Below, one piece after another: positions 43,220 to 51,271 of a stretch of DNA of 64,000 nt. Under the pieces are notes generated by a model. It saw only the letters and a list, made by a program, of their open reading frames with translations. It was not told the origin of the DNA and made no database searches. Source of the DNA: Bradyrhizobium sp. 149 (GTDB lineage: Bacteria > Pseudomonadota > Alphaproteobacteria > Rhizobiales > Xanthobacteraceae); the NCBI RefSeq assembly GCF_023073915.1, contig NZ_JADPKK010000022.1, forward strand, positions 1,178,001 through 1,242,000, written 5' to 3'. The translations under genes and the position numbers were made by a program. Numbering within the stretch: the stretch's first letter is position 1; every line of letters starts with the position of its first letter.

Positions 43220-43990
43220 ATGAAGATCGCGACGTTCAACATCAACAACATCAATCGCCGCCTGCCCAATCTGTTGGCATGGATGCGAGCGGCGAAGCCT
43301 GATGTCGTCGCACTTCAGGAGTTGAAGGCAAGTGATGGCGAATTTCCGGCGGCTGCGATCGAAAAGGCCGGGTATGGCGCCGTCTGGTGTGGACAGAAGA
43401 CCTGGAACGGCGTCGCCATCCTGGCCCGCAATGCCGAGCCCATTCTCACCCGCGATCGCTTGCCGGGGAATCCTGGCGATCACGAAGCCCGCTACATCGA
43501 GGCCGCGGTACGCGGTGTCATCGTCACCAGCATCTACCTGCCGAACGGCAATCCGCAGCCGGGACCGAAATTCGACTACAAGCTCGACTGGTTCGCGCGG
43601 CTCAAGCGCCACGCCAGAACGTTGATCAAGCAGGATCTGCCCGTGGTGCTCGCCGGCGACTACAACGTTGCGCCTGATGAGATCGACATTTATCCGACGC
43701 GCTCGTGGGACAAGGACGCCTTGATCCAGCCGAAGAGCCGCGCGGCCTTCGCCTCGCTGGTGGCACAAGGCTGGTGTGACGCGATCCGCGAACTGCACCC
43801 GGACAAGCGCATCTACACCTTCTGGGATTACAAGCGAAACCGCTGGCCACGCGATGCGGGCCTGCGGCTGGATCATCTCCTGCTCAGCCCTGCCCTCGCC
43901 TCACGCCTGGCGAAAGGCGGTGTCGACAAGAAGGTCCGCGGCGAGGAAGGCGCGAGCGATCACGCGCCGGCGTGGGTCGTGCTGCGCTAG
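43220..43990 (+). CDS. xthA: exodeoxyribonuclease III
   Basis: Repair enzyme cutting DNA at apurinic sites and degrading 3' ends. The 256-aa product shows MKIATFNINNINRRLPNLL, DVVALQELKA, GYGAVWCGQKTWNGVAIL, GDYNVAPDEIDIYPT, LRLDHLLLSPAL and the C-terminal SDHAPAW with catalytic His. Length matches the family. It begins 40 bases from the divergent Cys-rich peptide gene and ends one base before the convergent next gene. Confidence 0.96.
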   Translation: MKIATFNINNINRRLPNLLAWMRAAKPDVVALQELKASDGEFPAAAIEKAGYGAVWCGQKTWNGVAILARNAEPILTRDRLPGNPGDHEARYIEAAVRGVIVTSIYLPNGNPQPGPKFDYKLDWFARLKRHARTLIKQDLPVVLAGDYNVAPDEIDIYPTRSWDKDALIQPKSRAAFASLVAQGWCDAIRELHPDKRIYTFWDYKRNRWPRDAGLRLDHLLLSPALASRLAKGGVDKKVRGEEGASDHAPAWVVLR

Positions 43991-43991
43991 G

Positions 43992-44807
43992 TCAACGCCC
44001 GTAATATTCCTGCACCGTGCCCCACGCTGCTTTTTGCAGAAGCTCCACCGTCAGCGCGTCCAGCCCCATCGTGTAGGTATTGCCGACCGGCGAGCGGCCC
44101 GTCAGCGCGGCGAACGTGACGCAGGTCGCCAGATATGTGCCTGCGGGACTGGGGTGCCGCTTGTCCGGCGCATACAGATTGAGCTCCGGCTGGAGTTTTC
44201 GCACGCGCGCGAAAGCAAGGCCTGCGGGGATCACCAGCGCATCATTGGCATTGCCTGCGGTCGTATAGGCCTCGGCCAACGCTTCCGTCATCTCGGGCTT
44301 GTCGGCATAAGCCCAGGACATGAACAGCACCGGCCGCATGCCGTGCGCGCGGACGATCTCGCTGTCCTTCTTCGCAAAGGTCGCGAACGCGTCCTTCAAT
44401 TGCGGATGGATCGGGCACTGGCTGCAATCCATCATCACGACGGCCTCGAACTGCCGGCCCGGCTTGTTGAAAACGACGTTATTCTGCTCGTCGAACGAAT
44501 AGGCGCCGATGCCGTTCGGCCGCAGCAGATTGTCCATATCGTGCCAATCGAGGCCGGAGCCGCCGATCGTCGCCATCGTGTTGCGATAGGCCAGCTTGTT
44601 TTCAGGATCCGCAGCCCGCTCCATGAAGGAGAGATGCCCGGGCATGCCGTTGTTGTAGTAGAAGAAGCTGTTGCCGACGAACAGCGCAGCCTTGGGGAAA
44701 TCCGGTCCTGATGTCGTGACCTTGGGCCTGGTCTGCGCCTGTGCATTGAAGCCGGCTGCAACGGCCAGACACATCGCGAGCATCACTCGCGCGAAAAGAC
44801 GCATCAT
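43992..44807 (-). CDS. exported SGNH/GDSL-like protein, hypothetical
   Basis: A 271-aa exported protein with a signal peptide ending NAQAQ. The start of the mature part, ALFVGNSFFYYNNGMP, and a late DKRHPSPAGTYLATC resemble the GNS and DxxHPS blocks of SGNH-fold hydrolases (DUF4886-like). Such proteins act as esterases or deacylases, but no substrate can be named. The MDCSQCP stretch has two cysteines. AGGGAGG precedes tandem ATGs at 44807 and 44804. Confidence 0.72.
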   Translation of the reverse strand: MMRLFARVMLAMCLAVAAGFNAQAQTRPKVTTSGPDFPKAALFVGNSFFYYNNGMPGHLSFMERAADPENKLAYRNTMATIGGSGLDWHDMDNLLRPNGIGAYSFDEQNNVVFNKPGRQFEAVVMMDCSQCPIHPQLKDAFATFAKKDSEIVRAHGMRPVLFMSWAYADKPEMTEALAEAYTTAGNANDALVIPAGLAFARVRKLQPELNLYAPDKRHPSPAGTYLATCVTFAALTGRSPVGNTYTMGLDALTVELLQKAAWGTVQEYYGR

Positions 44808-44907
44808 CGGCTTCCTCCCTTTTCCTGTGTCGGGCCGGAAACAAATCAGCCTTTCAAGAGTGCCTCAAGAGGACGGACGTGCAGCAGCCATGCGTGAGAT
44901 CGTATGC

Positions 44908-45276
44908 TCACCAGAGATTCTTGCCGTCGATCATGTTCACCGGCACGGCCTCCAGATCGAATTCGTCGAACAGGCGCGCGTTGACGGCGACCCTGGGATT
45001 GTCGAAATCGGGCTTGCCGCTCGACCAGTCCGGCGATTCCGAATAGGTGCCGCAGCCGCAGCTTGCGCAGAAATGATGTTTGACCCTGCGGCTGCCCCAG
45101 AGATAGGTCGCGACGTTCTCCGCCGGCGACAGCAGCCGAAACTGCGCCGGCGTGTAATAGGCCCACAACGCGCCGCGCTTGGCGCAGAGCGAACAGGTGC
45201 AGCGGGTCACGCTGGAGGGCGCCTCCGTCACCTCGAACACCGTCTCACCGCAATGACAGCTTCCCTCGATTCGCAT
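44908..45276 (-). CDS. GFA family zinc-binding protein
   Basis: A 122-aa protein of the GFA (glutathione-dependent formaldehyde-activating enzyme-like) family. It has the cysteine pattern GSCHCGE at 6-11, RCTCSLC at 25-31 and HHFCASCGCGTY near 68-79, which builds two zinc sites. Family members are often mis-assigned as formaldehyde-activating enzymes, so only the fold is claimed. It lies 100 bases upstream of the SGNH-like gene on the same strand. Confidence 0.88.
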   Translation of the reverse strand: MRIEGSCHCGETVFEVTEAPSSVTRCTCSLCAKRGALWAYYTPAQFRLLSPAENVATYLWGSRRVKHHFCASCGCGTYSESPDWSSGKPDFDNPRVAVNARLFDEFDLEAVPVNMIDGKNLW

Positions 45277-45863
45277 GACCCGCTCTCCGTTTTGTCAGGA
45301 GATGGTCGTAGCCCGCCCCTGCTGCCAACATGCTGTCAGCAGCGCGCAGCTGGCCTGCCCAATGTGCTGGGAGCACCGACTTGCCGGGCCACCTCCGCAA
45401 AAACACGAAAAACAACCCCATGCACAGTAGCCGACCGCTGTCGGATCAATGGGTTACGCATATTCCGAAATCAAGTTTGACTCGTCGGGCAAAACACTGG
45501 CAGGATGTCACCATCCATGAATTCCATTGCGCCGCCGGCGTCGAGAACTTTTCAGCGAAGCCGTCATATTTCGGCCGCCCGTCAGCGTCGCGCCAAACTG
45601 CAACTCAGGAAACCACTGCAAGCCGGCGAGCGGCCCGGCTCTCCTAAGAGTCCGCTAAGGCGATCATCTGACATCACCTATTGTGCTATTGTGGCGAAGA
45701 CGTCCGCGGTTGGCCCAATCGCATTTTTTTTGAGCTCGACCGCAAACTTCCGCTCGGCCTCTAAGAACCGACATGTAGCTATATCGCGTCAAGGGAAGCA
45801 ACGGGCCACAAGCCGACACAAGGACCTCAACCGCATCAACCCGACCTCGCACCTTTGCCAAGG
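45277..45863. repeat. 587-base stretch of atypical, A/T-richer DNA with repeat motifs
   Basis: No convincing gene. It holds the second copy of the 18-mer (45406-45423) and a CGTCGGGCAAAACAC motif (45483-45497). A related CGTCGGGCAACACAC occurs near 22000, inside the other repeat region. Several short open frames here have no ribosome-binding sequence or protein-like composition. Probably dispersed repeat DNA flanking the atypical gene that follows. Confidence 0.45.
45406..45423 (+). repeat. 18-base sequence repeated at 3924-3941
   Basis: Identical, same-orientation copy of CGAAAAACAACCCCATGC. It lies in the atypical stretch between the GFA gene and the membrane protein of unknown function. 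Confidence 0.6.
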
Positions 45864-46883
45864 TCATTGTTGATGTTTTTCAGGCTTCTTCGCTGCATCA
45901 GGGAAAACGTAGGGAAGTACGTCTCGGCCGTTTGGCCCGATCTGGCCAAGCGTCTTTCGGTAACGCGCCCATCCGGCATAGGTCGCCGTTGTTAAGAGGC
46001 CAGCTCTGGTCTCCACCATTAATGGCGTTGTCATTGCGATAGTCACTACTTCGGTGCGCCGATAGAGCGGCACTCCATTGGCATCTAAAATTTCAAGCCG
46101 ATTGACCACAGGCGGGCCGGGCCAAATAGACCATGGGTGCTCAAAAGTGCCGGTGCCTCTTTGGACATGTCGGTACGCAACAGTTGCAGCGGCATCTTCT
46201 GGCCGGCCGTCGCCCTCGATCAAACATTCGCCGTGAGCGATGCGATCCCTCACACGATCATTGAGCGTGTCGCCTCGAATTAGAGGAAAATCAGTCATCC
46301 ACGCCACATCAAACTTGAGGTTTGGGCGGTCTGGACAAGTCTCACGTCGTTCAATCCAAAATGCGCTTGTGGAATTGTCGTGAGAAGGGTCCACCGCAAT
46401 TACGCGAGCGACCATTGAGTTGAAGAGGAGCCGAACACAAAGTGTGTCGCATGCCGGCCTCTTTCGAGACCACTCGTAGTTACCATCAATGATGAGAGCA
46501 ATAGTTGCCGGAAGAACTATCGGTTTATCTGGTTCGAAGTCGTCCGTTTGCATTCGGACGGCGGCATCATGGGCTTGCATGTTGATCAGGCGTGGAATTA
46601 ACACTGCCGGTGTTGCGACGATCACGCCGCCGAGTACGGCGATGACAACCCTAAACGCGCGAGATTGAGAGTCCCTGACTGGAAGTTTTCGCAGAAGGGC
46701 ACGCGTGATCCACCAGAACAGTGAGTACATCAGAAGGGTCGGCGCTATCGAAAGGATGACACCGGGAACTACACCAAGAAAAATGCCAAACAGGAGTGAG
46801 GGTGGCCAAGCAAGCGCTACTAGGGTGGCCACGCCTAAAAACCCTATGTACACCCAAAAACGGCGGCTCATTACAAAGCTCAT
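45864..46883 (-). CDS. membrane-anchored hypothetical protein, 339 aa
   Basis: Unrecognised protein with N-terminal membrane helices (residues about 8-25, 30-60 and 75-100) and a large, probably periplasmic domain. That domain includes CDTLCVRLLFNSMVARVIAVD, a run with two cysteines, and a C-terminal basic tail. Codons are visibly more A/T-rich than those of flanking genes, which suggests recent acquisition. The start ATG at 46883 directly follows the TAA stop of a short upstream frame. The regular helix pattern and long open frame support a real gene. Confidence 0.72.
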   Translation of the reverse strand: MSFVMSRRFWVYIGFLGVATLVALAWPPSLLFGIFLGVVPGVILSIAPTLLMYSLFWWITRALLRKLPVRDSQSRAFRVVIAVLGGVIVATPAVLIPRLINMQAHDAAVRMQTDDFEPDKPIVLPATIALIIDGNYEWSRKRPACDTLCVRLLFNSMVARVIAVDPSHDNSTSAFWIERRETCPDRPNLKFDVAWMTDFPLIRGDTLNDRVRDRIAHGECLIEGDGRPEDAAATVAYRHVQRGTGTFEHPWSIWPGPPVVNRLEILDANGVPLYRRTEVVTIAMTTPLMVETRAGLLTTATYAGWARYRKTLGQIGPNGRDVLPYVFPDAAKKPEKHQQ

Positions 46884-47060
46884 TTACTGCCTATAAGCGA
46901 AGCGTCTTTCCAACTTTCTCATAAAGTCTTCTAACAATTTACGATTATCGCGATCCCGTTCGATCCCTATCGGATGTCCGCACCGGGTCAACAGCGCCGG
47001 TTTGACAAGCGCCGCTAGTTCCGGTCTGCCCCGAACTGCAGAAAGATCGCTGCAGCGCAT
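46884..47060 (-). CDS. small hypothetical protein upstream of the A/T-rich membrane protein
   Basis: A 58-aa frame, MRCSDLSAVRGRPELAALVK ... ending DRDNRKLLEDFMRKLERRFAYRQ. Its TAA stop immediately abuts the ATG of the next gene. The charged helical C-terminus is protein-like and the tight junction suggests an operon, but no Shine-Dalgarno is seen at 47060. A longer frame to 47189 is possible. Confidence 0.35.
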   Translation of the reverse strand: MRCSDLSAVRGRPELAALVKPALLTRCGHPIGIERDRDNRKLLEDFMRKLERRFAYRQ

Positions 47061-47145
47061 GATAAAGAGCCAAGAGGAGAGACCTCCGGCTTCGCTTTGA
47101 TATGAAGGGCAGCCCACCGACGCGCCTGTTCGGGAAGTCGAAGGC

Positions 47146-47298
47146 ATGAAGACGCGATGGCTAGTTGCAATCTTTGGTGCTGGCCTCATCGGCGCAGCTC
47201 TGAGCTACGCTTATACTCACACCACAATCAGGGTGACTGAGCCCTGCCGGAGAAATTCTGCGGGAGAGGAGGTCTGTCCTTCGCCCTACAGGCCATAA
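47146..47298 (+). CDS. 50-aa exported or membrane-anchored peptide
   Basis: Frame MKTRWLVAIFGAGLIGAALS then a polar end (EPCRRNSAGEEVCPSPYRP) with two cysteines. The basic-hydrophobic N-terminus is a signal anchor or signal peptide. It is divergent from the A/T-rich gene pair. No family recognised. Confidence 0.5.
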   Translation: MKTRWLVAIFGAGLIGAALSYAYTHTTIRVTEPCRRNSAGEEVCPSPYRP

Positions 47299-47393
47299 AT
47301 GCTTATGCCTATCACAAGCTCGACCGAATTTCCGCTGAAGGTGAATTGAATTGCCTCCTTGTCCTCCGTTGCACACCGAGGACGGAGGATGAG

Positions 47394-48242
47394 TTACTGG
47401 GCCTCAGCGATCTTCGGTCCAGGTGACGGCATCTGCGTGTTGATTGCCGAGGACCGGTTCGACGGCGATGCCGCGTCCGGCAATCGGAAAGCGGCGTCGG
47501 CCGGCGCTCCCTGGGGTGGTCGGCGGGCAACGGTTGTCGGAAGCACGATCACTTTCGCTCCGATTTTCACCCGCTCATAGAGGTCCACGACGTCCTCATT
47601 GGTCAGCCGGATACAGCCGGAGGAAACCCGCTTTCCGATCGTATCGGGCTTGTTGGTGCCGTGAATTCTGTATTCGGTCTCTCCCAGATACATCGCCCGA
47701 GCGCCGAGCGGGTTGCCGGGACCGCCTGCCATGAACCGCGGCAGATAAGGCTGACGCGAGACCATCTCCACAGGCGGATGCCAATCCGGCCATTCGGCCT
47801 TGCGAGCCACCGTCTGCTCACCGGACCATGTGAAACCTTCGCGGCCCACACCGATGCCGTAGCGCAGCGCCTGCGCGTCGTTCAGAACGAAATAGAGGAA
47901 GGTGTTCTTGGTATCGATGATCACGGTGCCCGGCGCCTGGCGGCTGGCGTAGTCAACCACCTGCCGAACAAATGCTCCGGCACCTTCAGCGGCTTTCGGC
48001 GGTTCGACCAGAGGGACCGGCGCCGGAGCCGGCGCTGCGGCACGAACTGGAGGCGACACGTAAACCGGAGTTGACGACGCCTGGGCCTCGTGCGCGGACG
48101 GCTTGCCAAACTGCTGCACGGTCGCCGGGCGGGACAGCAAAGCGTAGCCCAAGGTGGCGACGGCCACGGCGCCAATTGCAACTCTCGCTGCCATTGGCAG
48201 TGCGAGCGTCTCTGCCTTTCCACGTTTCGCCCGCTTCCTCAT
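47394..48242 (-). CDS. L,D-transpeptidase (YkuD family)
   Basis: Periplasmic enzyme that makes 3-3 cross-links in peptidoglycan or attaches proteins to it. The 282-aa product has a basic N-terminus with a membrane anchor (AARVAIGAVAVATLGYAL) and a Pro/Ala linker. The YkuD domain is at about residues 100-235, with the catalytic block HGTNKPDTIGKRVSSGCIRL, where His and Cys are active residues. A Pro/Ser-rich tail follows. The start at 48242 is chosen for the GGGGAAAG just upstream; an in-frame start at 48284 is possible. Confidence 0.93.
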   Translation of the reverse strand: MRKRAKRGKAETLALPMAARVAIGAVAVATLGYALLSRPATVQQFGKPSAHEAQASSTPVYVSPPVRAAAPAPAPVPLVEPPKAAEGAGAFVRQVVDYASRQAPGTVIIDTKNTFLYFVLNDAQALRYGIGVGREGFTWSGEQTVARKAEWPDWHPPVEMVSRQPYLPRFMAGGPGNPLGARAMYLGETEYRIHGTNKPDTIGKRVSSGCIRLTNEDVVDLYERVKIGAKVIVLPTTVARRPPQGAPADAAFRLPDAASPSNRSSAINTQMPSPGPKIAEAQ

Positions 48243-48425
48243 AGCTTTCCCCAGGTCATCATGCCCGGAAGAAGTAACCAGCAAGATTTAAGAAACTTCG
48301 AAGCGATTTCGTTCAAACTGGAACCGTCGGCCGTGGTTAACGCCCAACTTTTGTAAAGCCGCCACCAACCAAGGCCGATCCGAGCGCAGCGGGGTTCCCT
48401 CGCCTGTCGCGGATCGCCCGCGCCG

Positions 48426-49190
48426 TTGGCCACGGCTAAACTCTCGCGATTCGTGGAGAGCGTTTTGGCCTTCCTCTTCGTCCTTATCGTCGGCCTCATC
48501 GCGGGCACCATCTCAGGCATCGTCGGCACGGGCTCGTCGATCATGCTGATGCCGGTGCTGGTCTATGCCTATGGACCGAAGGAGGCCGTGCCGATCATGG
48601 CGGTGGCCGCCGTCATGGCCAACTTCTCGCGGATCCTGGCCTGGTGGCGCGAGGTGGATTGGCGAGCCTGCGCGGCCTATTCGGTCACGGGCATTCCGGC
48701 CGCCGTGCTCGGAGCGCGGACGCTGCTGGCCCTGCCCTCGCACGCCGTCGATCTCGCCATCGGCGTCTTCCTGATCGCGATGGTGCCGGTGCGGCACTGG
48801 CTGGCGCGGCACGATCTCAAGGCCAAACTCTGGCATCTGGCGATCGGCGGCGCCGTCATCGGTTATCTCACCGGCATCGTCGTCTCGACCGGCCCGCTCA
48901 GCGTGCCGCTGTTCCTGTTCTACGGCCTGTCCAGGGGCGCCTTCCTCGCGACCGAGGCGGCTTCTTCACTCGGGCTCTATGTCGCGAAATCCGTGACCTT
49001 CGAACGTTTCGGCGCGCTGACCGGCGACGTGTTCGTCAAAGGCCTGGTCGCAGGATCGTCGTTGATGGCCGGCGCCTTCATCGCAAAGCGCTTCGTGCTG
49101 CGTCTGAAGCCCGAGATGTTCCGCTTGGTGATGGACGCGATCATGATCGCCGCCGGCCTCTCCATGCTGTGGAATGCGGCGCAGCCGTAG
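48426..49190 (+). CDS. TSUP-family (TauE/SafE) permease
   Basis: A 254-aa membrane protein with about 8 helices of the TauE/SafE sulphite or organosulphonate exporter family. The N-terminal repeat GLIAGTISGIVGTGSSIMLMPVLVYAYG and the later GYLTGIVVSTGPLSVPLFLFYG show the repeated family motif. The start is uncertain: TTG 48426, GTG 48453 or TTG 48465, the last having GGAGAG upstream. The substrate cannot be assigned. It is convergent with the GGDEF-EAL gene. Confidence 0.88.
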   Translation: MATAKLSRFVESVLAFLFVLIVGLIAGTISGIVGTGSSIMLMPVLVYAYGPKEAVPIMAVAAVMANFSRILAWWREVDWRACAAYSVTGIPAAVLGARTLLALPSHAVDLAIGVFLIAMVPVRHWLARHDLKAKLWHLAIGGAVIGYLTGIVVSTGPLSVPLFLFYGLSRGAFLATEAASSLGLYVAKSVTFERFGALTGDVFVKGLVAGSSLMAGAFIAKRFVLRLKPEMFRLVMDAIMIAAGLSMLWNAAQP

Positions 49191-49201
49191 CCGCGCCGCG
49201 C

Positions 49202-51271
49202 TCAGACGGCAAATTCGGGCGCGATCGACGGGCTGTCCTCGAGGACGCGGCTCCCGTGTGCCGGCTGTCCCTCGAGCCATAGCAACACGGCCTCCAGTGG
49301 CTGCGGCCGATGATAGAGAAAGCCCTGCCCGAGCCTCACACCCATCTCGCGCATCGCCTTGGCCTGCTCGGCGCGCTCGATGCCTTCGGCCACCAGCGTG
49401 AGCCCCAGCGTGCCGGCGAGCGATGCGATGACGCCAACGATCGCCTTGTCTTCCGCGCTGTCAGGGATCTCGCTGATGAACGCCTTGTCGATCTTGACCT
49501 TGTCCAGCGGAAACCGCCTGAGATGGGCGAGCGAGCTGTAGCCGGTGCCGAAATCGTCGAGCGCGATGGTGGCGCCCAGCCGGCGCAGTCGGTGCAGCGT
49601 CTCGGATGCGCTGGCCATGTTGTTGATCAGAGATCCCTCGGTGATCTCGAGTTCCAGCAATGACGCCGCGACATCGAAACGCGCGCAGGTCGCGCGCAGC
49701 TCGGCCGCCAGCGAATGGTCGGCGAGCTCGGACGGCGGCAGATTGATCGCGATCCGGATATGCGGCCTGCCGGCCGCCGCCAGATGTTGCAGGGCGCGGC
49801 AGGCGTCGGTGAGTACGTAGCGCGTCAGCCGCCCATTGTTGCCGCTGCGCTCGATCAGCGGCAAGAATTCGCCGGGACCGATCAGGCCACGTTCCGGGTG
49901 GCGCCAGCGGATCAGCGCTTCCAGCCCGACGACGTCGTGGCTTTCGAGATCGACCTGGCTTTGATACCAGACCTCGAACTGCCTTTCGGCGAAGCCTGCG
50001 GGAATGGCAAGCTCGAGATCCCGGCGGCGGCGATAGTCGCGCTGAAGCGCTTCGTCGAGCACGGCGACGGTGCCGGGCGCCTTGGTCTTGGCATGGTAGA
50101 GCGCGATGTCGGCGAGCGCCGGCAAGTGCGAAAGCTCGGGATCGCCGGCGCGTCGCACGGCAAGGCCGATGCTGGCGCGCGGCACGACCTGCTTGTCATG
50201 CAGCCGGATCGGCTCGGAAATCGTGTCCAGCAATTGGCGCGCAAATCTCTGCGCGGTCTCTTCATTGCTGACCTCGGGGCGGATGACCACGAATTCATCG
50301 CCGCCGAGCCGGGCCACCCAATCCTGCGGTTCGACCGCACCGCGAAGGCGATCGGAAATGTGCACCAGGAACTTGTCGCCGGCATCATGGCCAAAGGTGT
50401 CGTTGATACCCTTGAAGTCGTCCAGATCGATGAAGCAGAACGCGATCAGCGCGTCCGGCGAGCCGGCATCGTGGCTCAGGGTCACGAGGTGCTCGGACAG
50501 CGAGCGGCGATTGGGCAGCCCCGTGAGTGGATCGTGCGCGGCCATGTGGCCGAGCCGGTCCAGCGCACCCGAGGTCGTGTGCTGCATGGCGTTGAAGGCA
50601 TGCGCGAGCTGGCCGAATTCGTTGGAGGATTTGACGTCCGCCGGATAGGCGCGGCCGTCCTGCTTGCTGCGCTGGATCGCGGACATCATTGCCGCCAGCG
50701 GCCTGCCGATGAAGATGTTGGCGGAGATCCGCATGGCGATCAGGGTCGCAAACGTTGCGAAGAGGCCGACGACCAGCAGCAGCACCAGCCGGCTGCCCGT
50801 GTCCGCGTAGAGCGCCGCATGCGAATAGGCGATCGCGATGCGGCCGGCCTGGACGGCCATGTTGCCGTTGCTGTAGTTGATCGGACGCGAGATCTCCGCG
50901 ACCGCCTGCCCCGCCGAGCGCGCCACCACGCGGGCGATCGCTGTACCGGTATCGTCGTAGACGGCCGCCGCGGCGATGGTCTCGTCGTGCATGATCTCGT
51001 TGAGCACGCTCGTGACCTGGTCGTAGCGCATCTTCCAGAGCGGTTCGGCGATCAGCTCGGCGCGGCTCTCGGCGACGCGGGCGATGCGGGCGTCGAGCTG
51101 CCTGATCTGCGACCAGAAGCTCGAGGCCTCGACGCCGGCGGAGGCGAGCAATTGCACCAGCAACAGAACAGGCACGGTGGCCCAGATCATCGCGCGGACG
51201 ACCGAGCGCAAGCGCGGCGGCGCGGCCTGCTGCTTGCAATCCGGATCGGTCATGTCGCCATCGTTTCGCAT
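49202..51271 (-). CDS. membrane GGDEF-EAL protein (c-di-GMP turnover)
   Basis: A 689-aa inner-membrane protein. Helix 1 is at about 24-46, a periplasmic sensor domain of about 115 residues follows, helix 2 is at about 162-182, and a HAMP-like linker joins a GGDEF domain and an EAL domain. The GGDEF motif is intact (RLGGDEFVV), but the upstream I-site is EPQD rather than RxxD, so product inhibition is probably absent. EAL residues look intact: GLEALIRW, EITEG, DDFGTGYSS, KIDKAFI and EGIE. Both activities are plausible. Its ATG overlaps the stop of the binding-protein gene by one base (TGATG). Confidence 0.94.
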   Translation of the reverse strand: MRNDGDMTDPDCKQQAAPPRLRSVVRAMIWATVPVLLLVQLLASAGVEASSFWSQIRQLDARIARVAESRAELIAEPLWKMRYDQVTSVLNEIMHDETIAAAAVYDDTGTAIARVVARSAGQAVAEISRPINYSNGNMAVQAGRIAIAYSHAALYADTGSRLVLLLVVGLFATFATLIAMRISANIFIGRPLAAMMSAIQRSKQDGRAYPADVKSSNEFGQLAHAFNAMQHTTSGALDRLGHMAAHDPLTGLPNRRSLSEHLVTLSHDAGSPDALIAFCFIDLDDFKGINDTFGHDAGDKFLVHISDRLRGAVEPQDWVARLGGDEFVVIRPEVSNEETAQRFARQLLDTISEPIRLHDKQVVPRASIGLAVRRAGDPELSHLPALADIALYHAKTKAPGTVAVLDEALQRDYRRRRDLELAIPAGFAERQFEVWYQSQVDLESHDVVGLEALIRWRHPERGLIGPGEFLPLIERSGNNGRLTRYVLTDACRALQHLAAAGRPHIRIAINLPPSELADHSLAAELRATCARFDVAASLLELEITEGSLINNMASASETLHRLRRLGATIALDDFGTGYSSLAHLRRFPLDKVKIDKAFISEIPDSAEDKAIVGVIASLAGTLGLTLVAEGIERAEQAKAMREMGVRLGQGFLYHRPQPLEAVLLWLEGQPAHGSRVLEDSPSIAPEFAV

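Noticed and set aside
45664..45867. 67-codon minus-strand frame before the A/T-rich membrane protein
   Set aside because: No ribosome-binding sequence, composition atypical, lies in repeat-like DNA.
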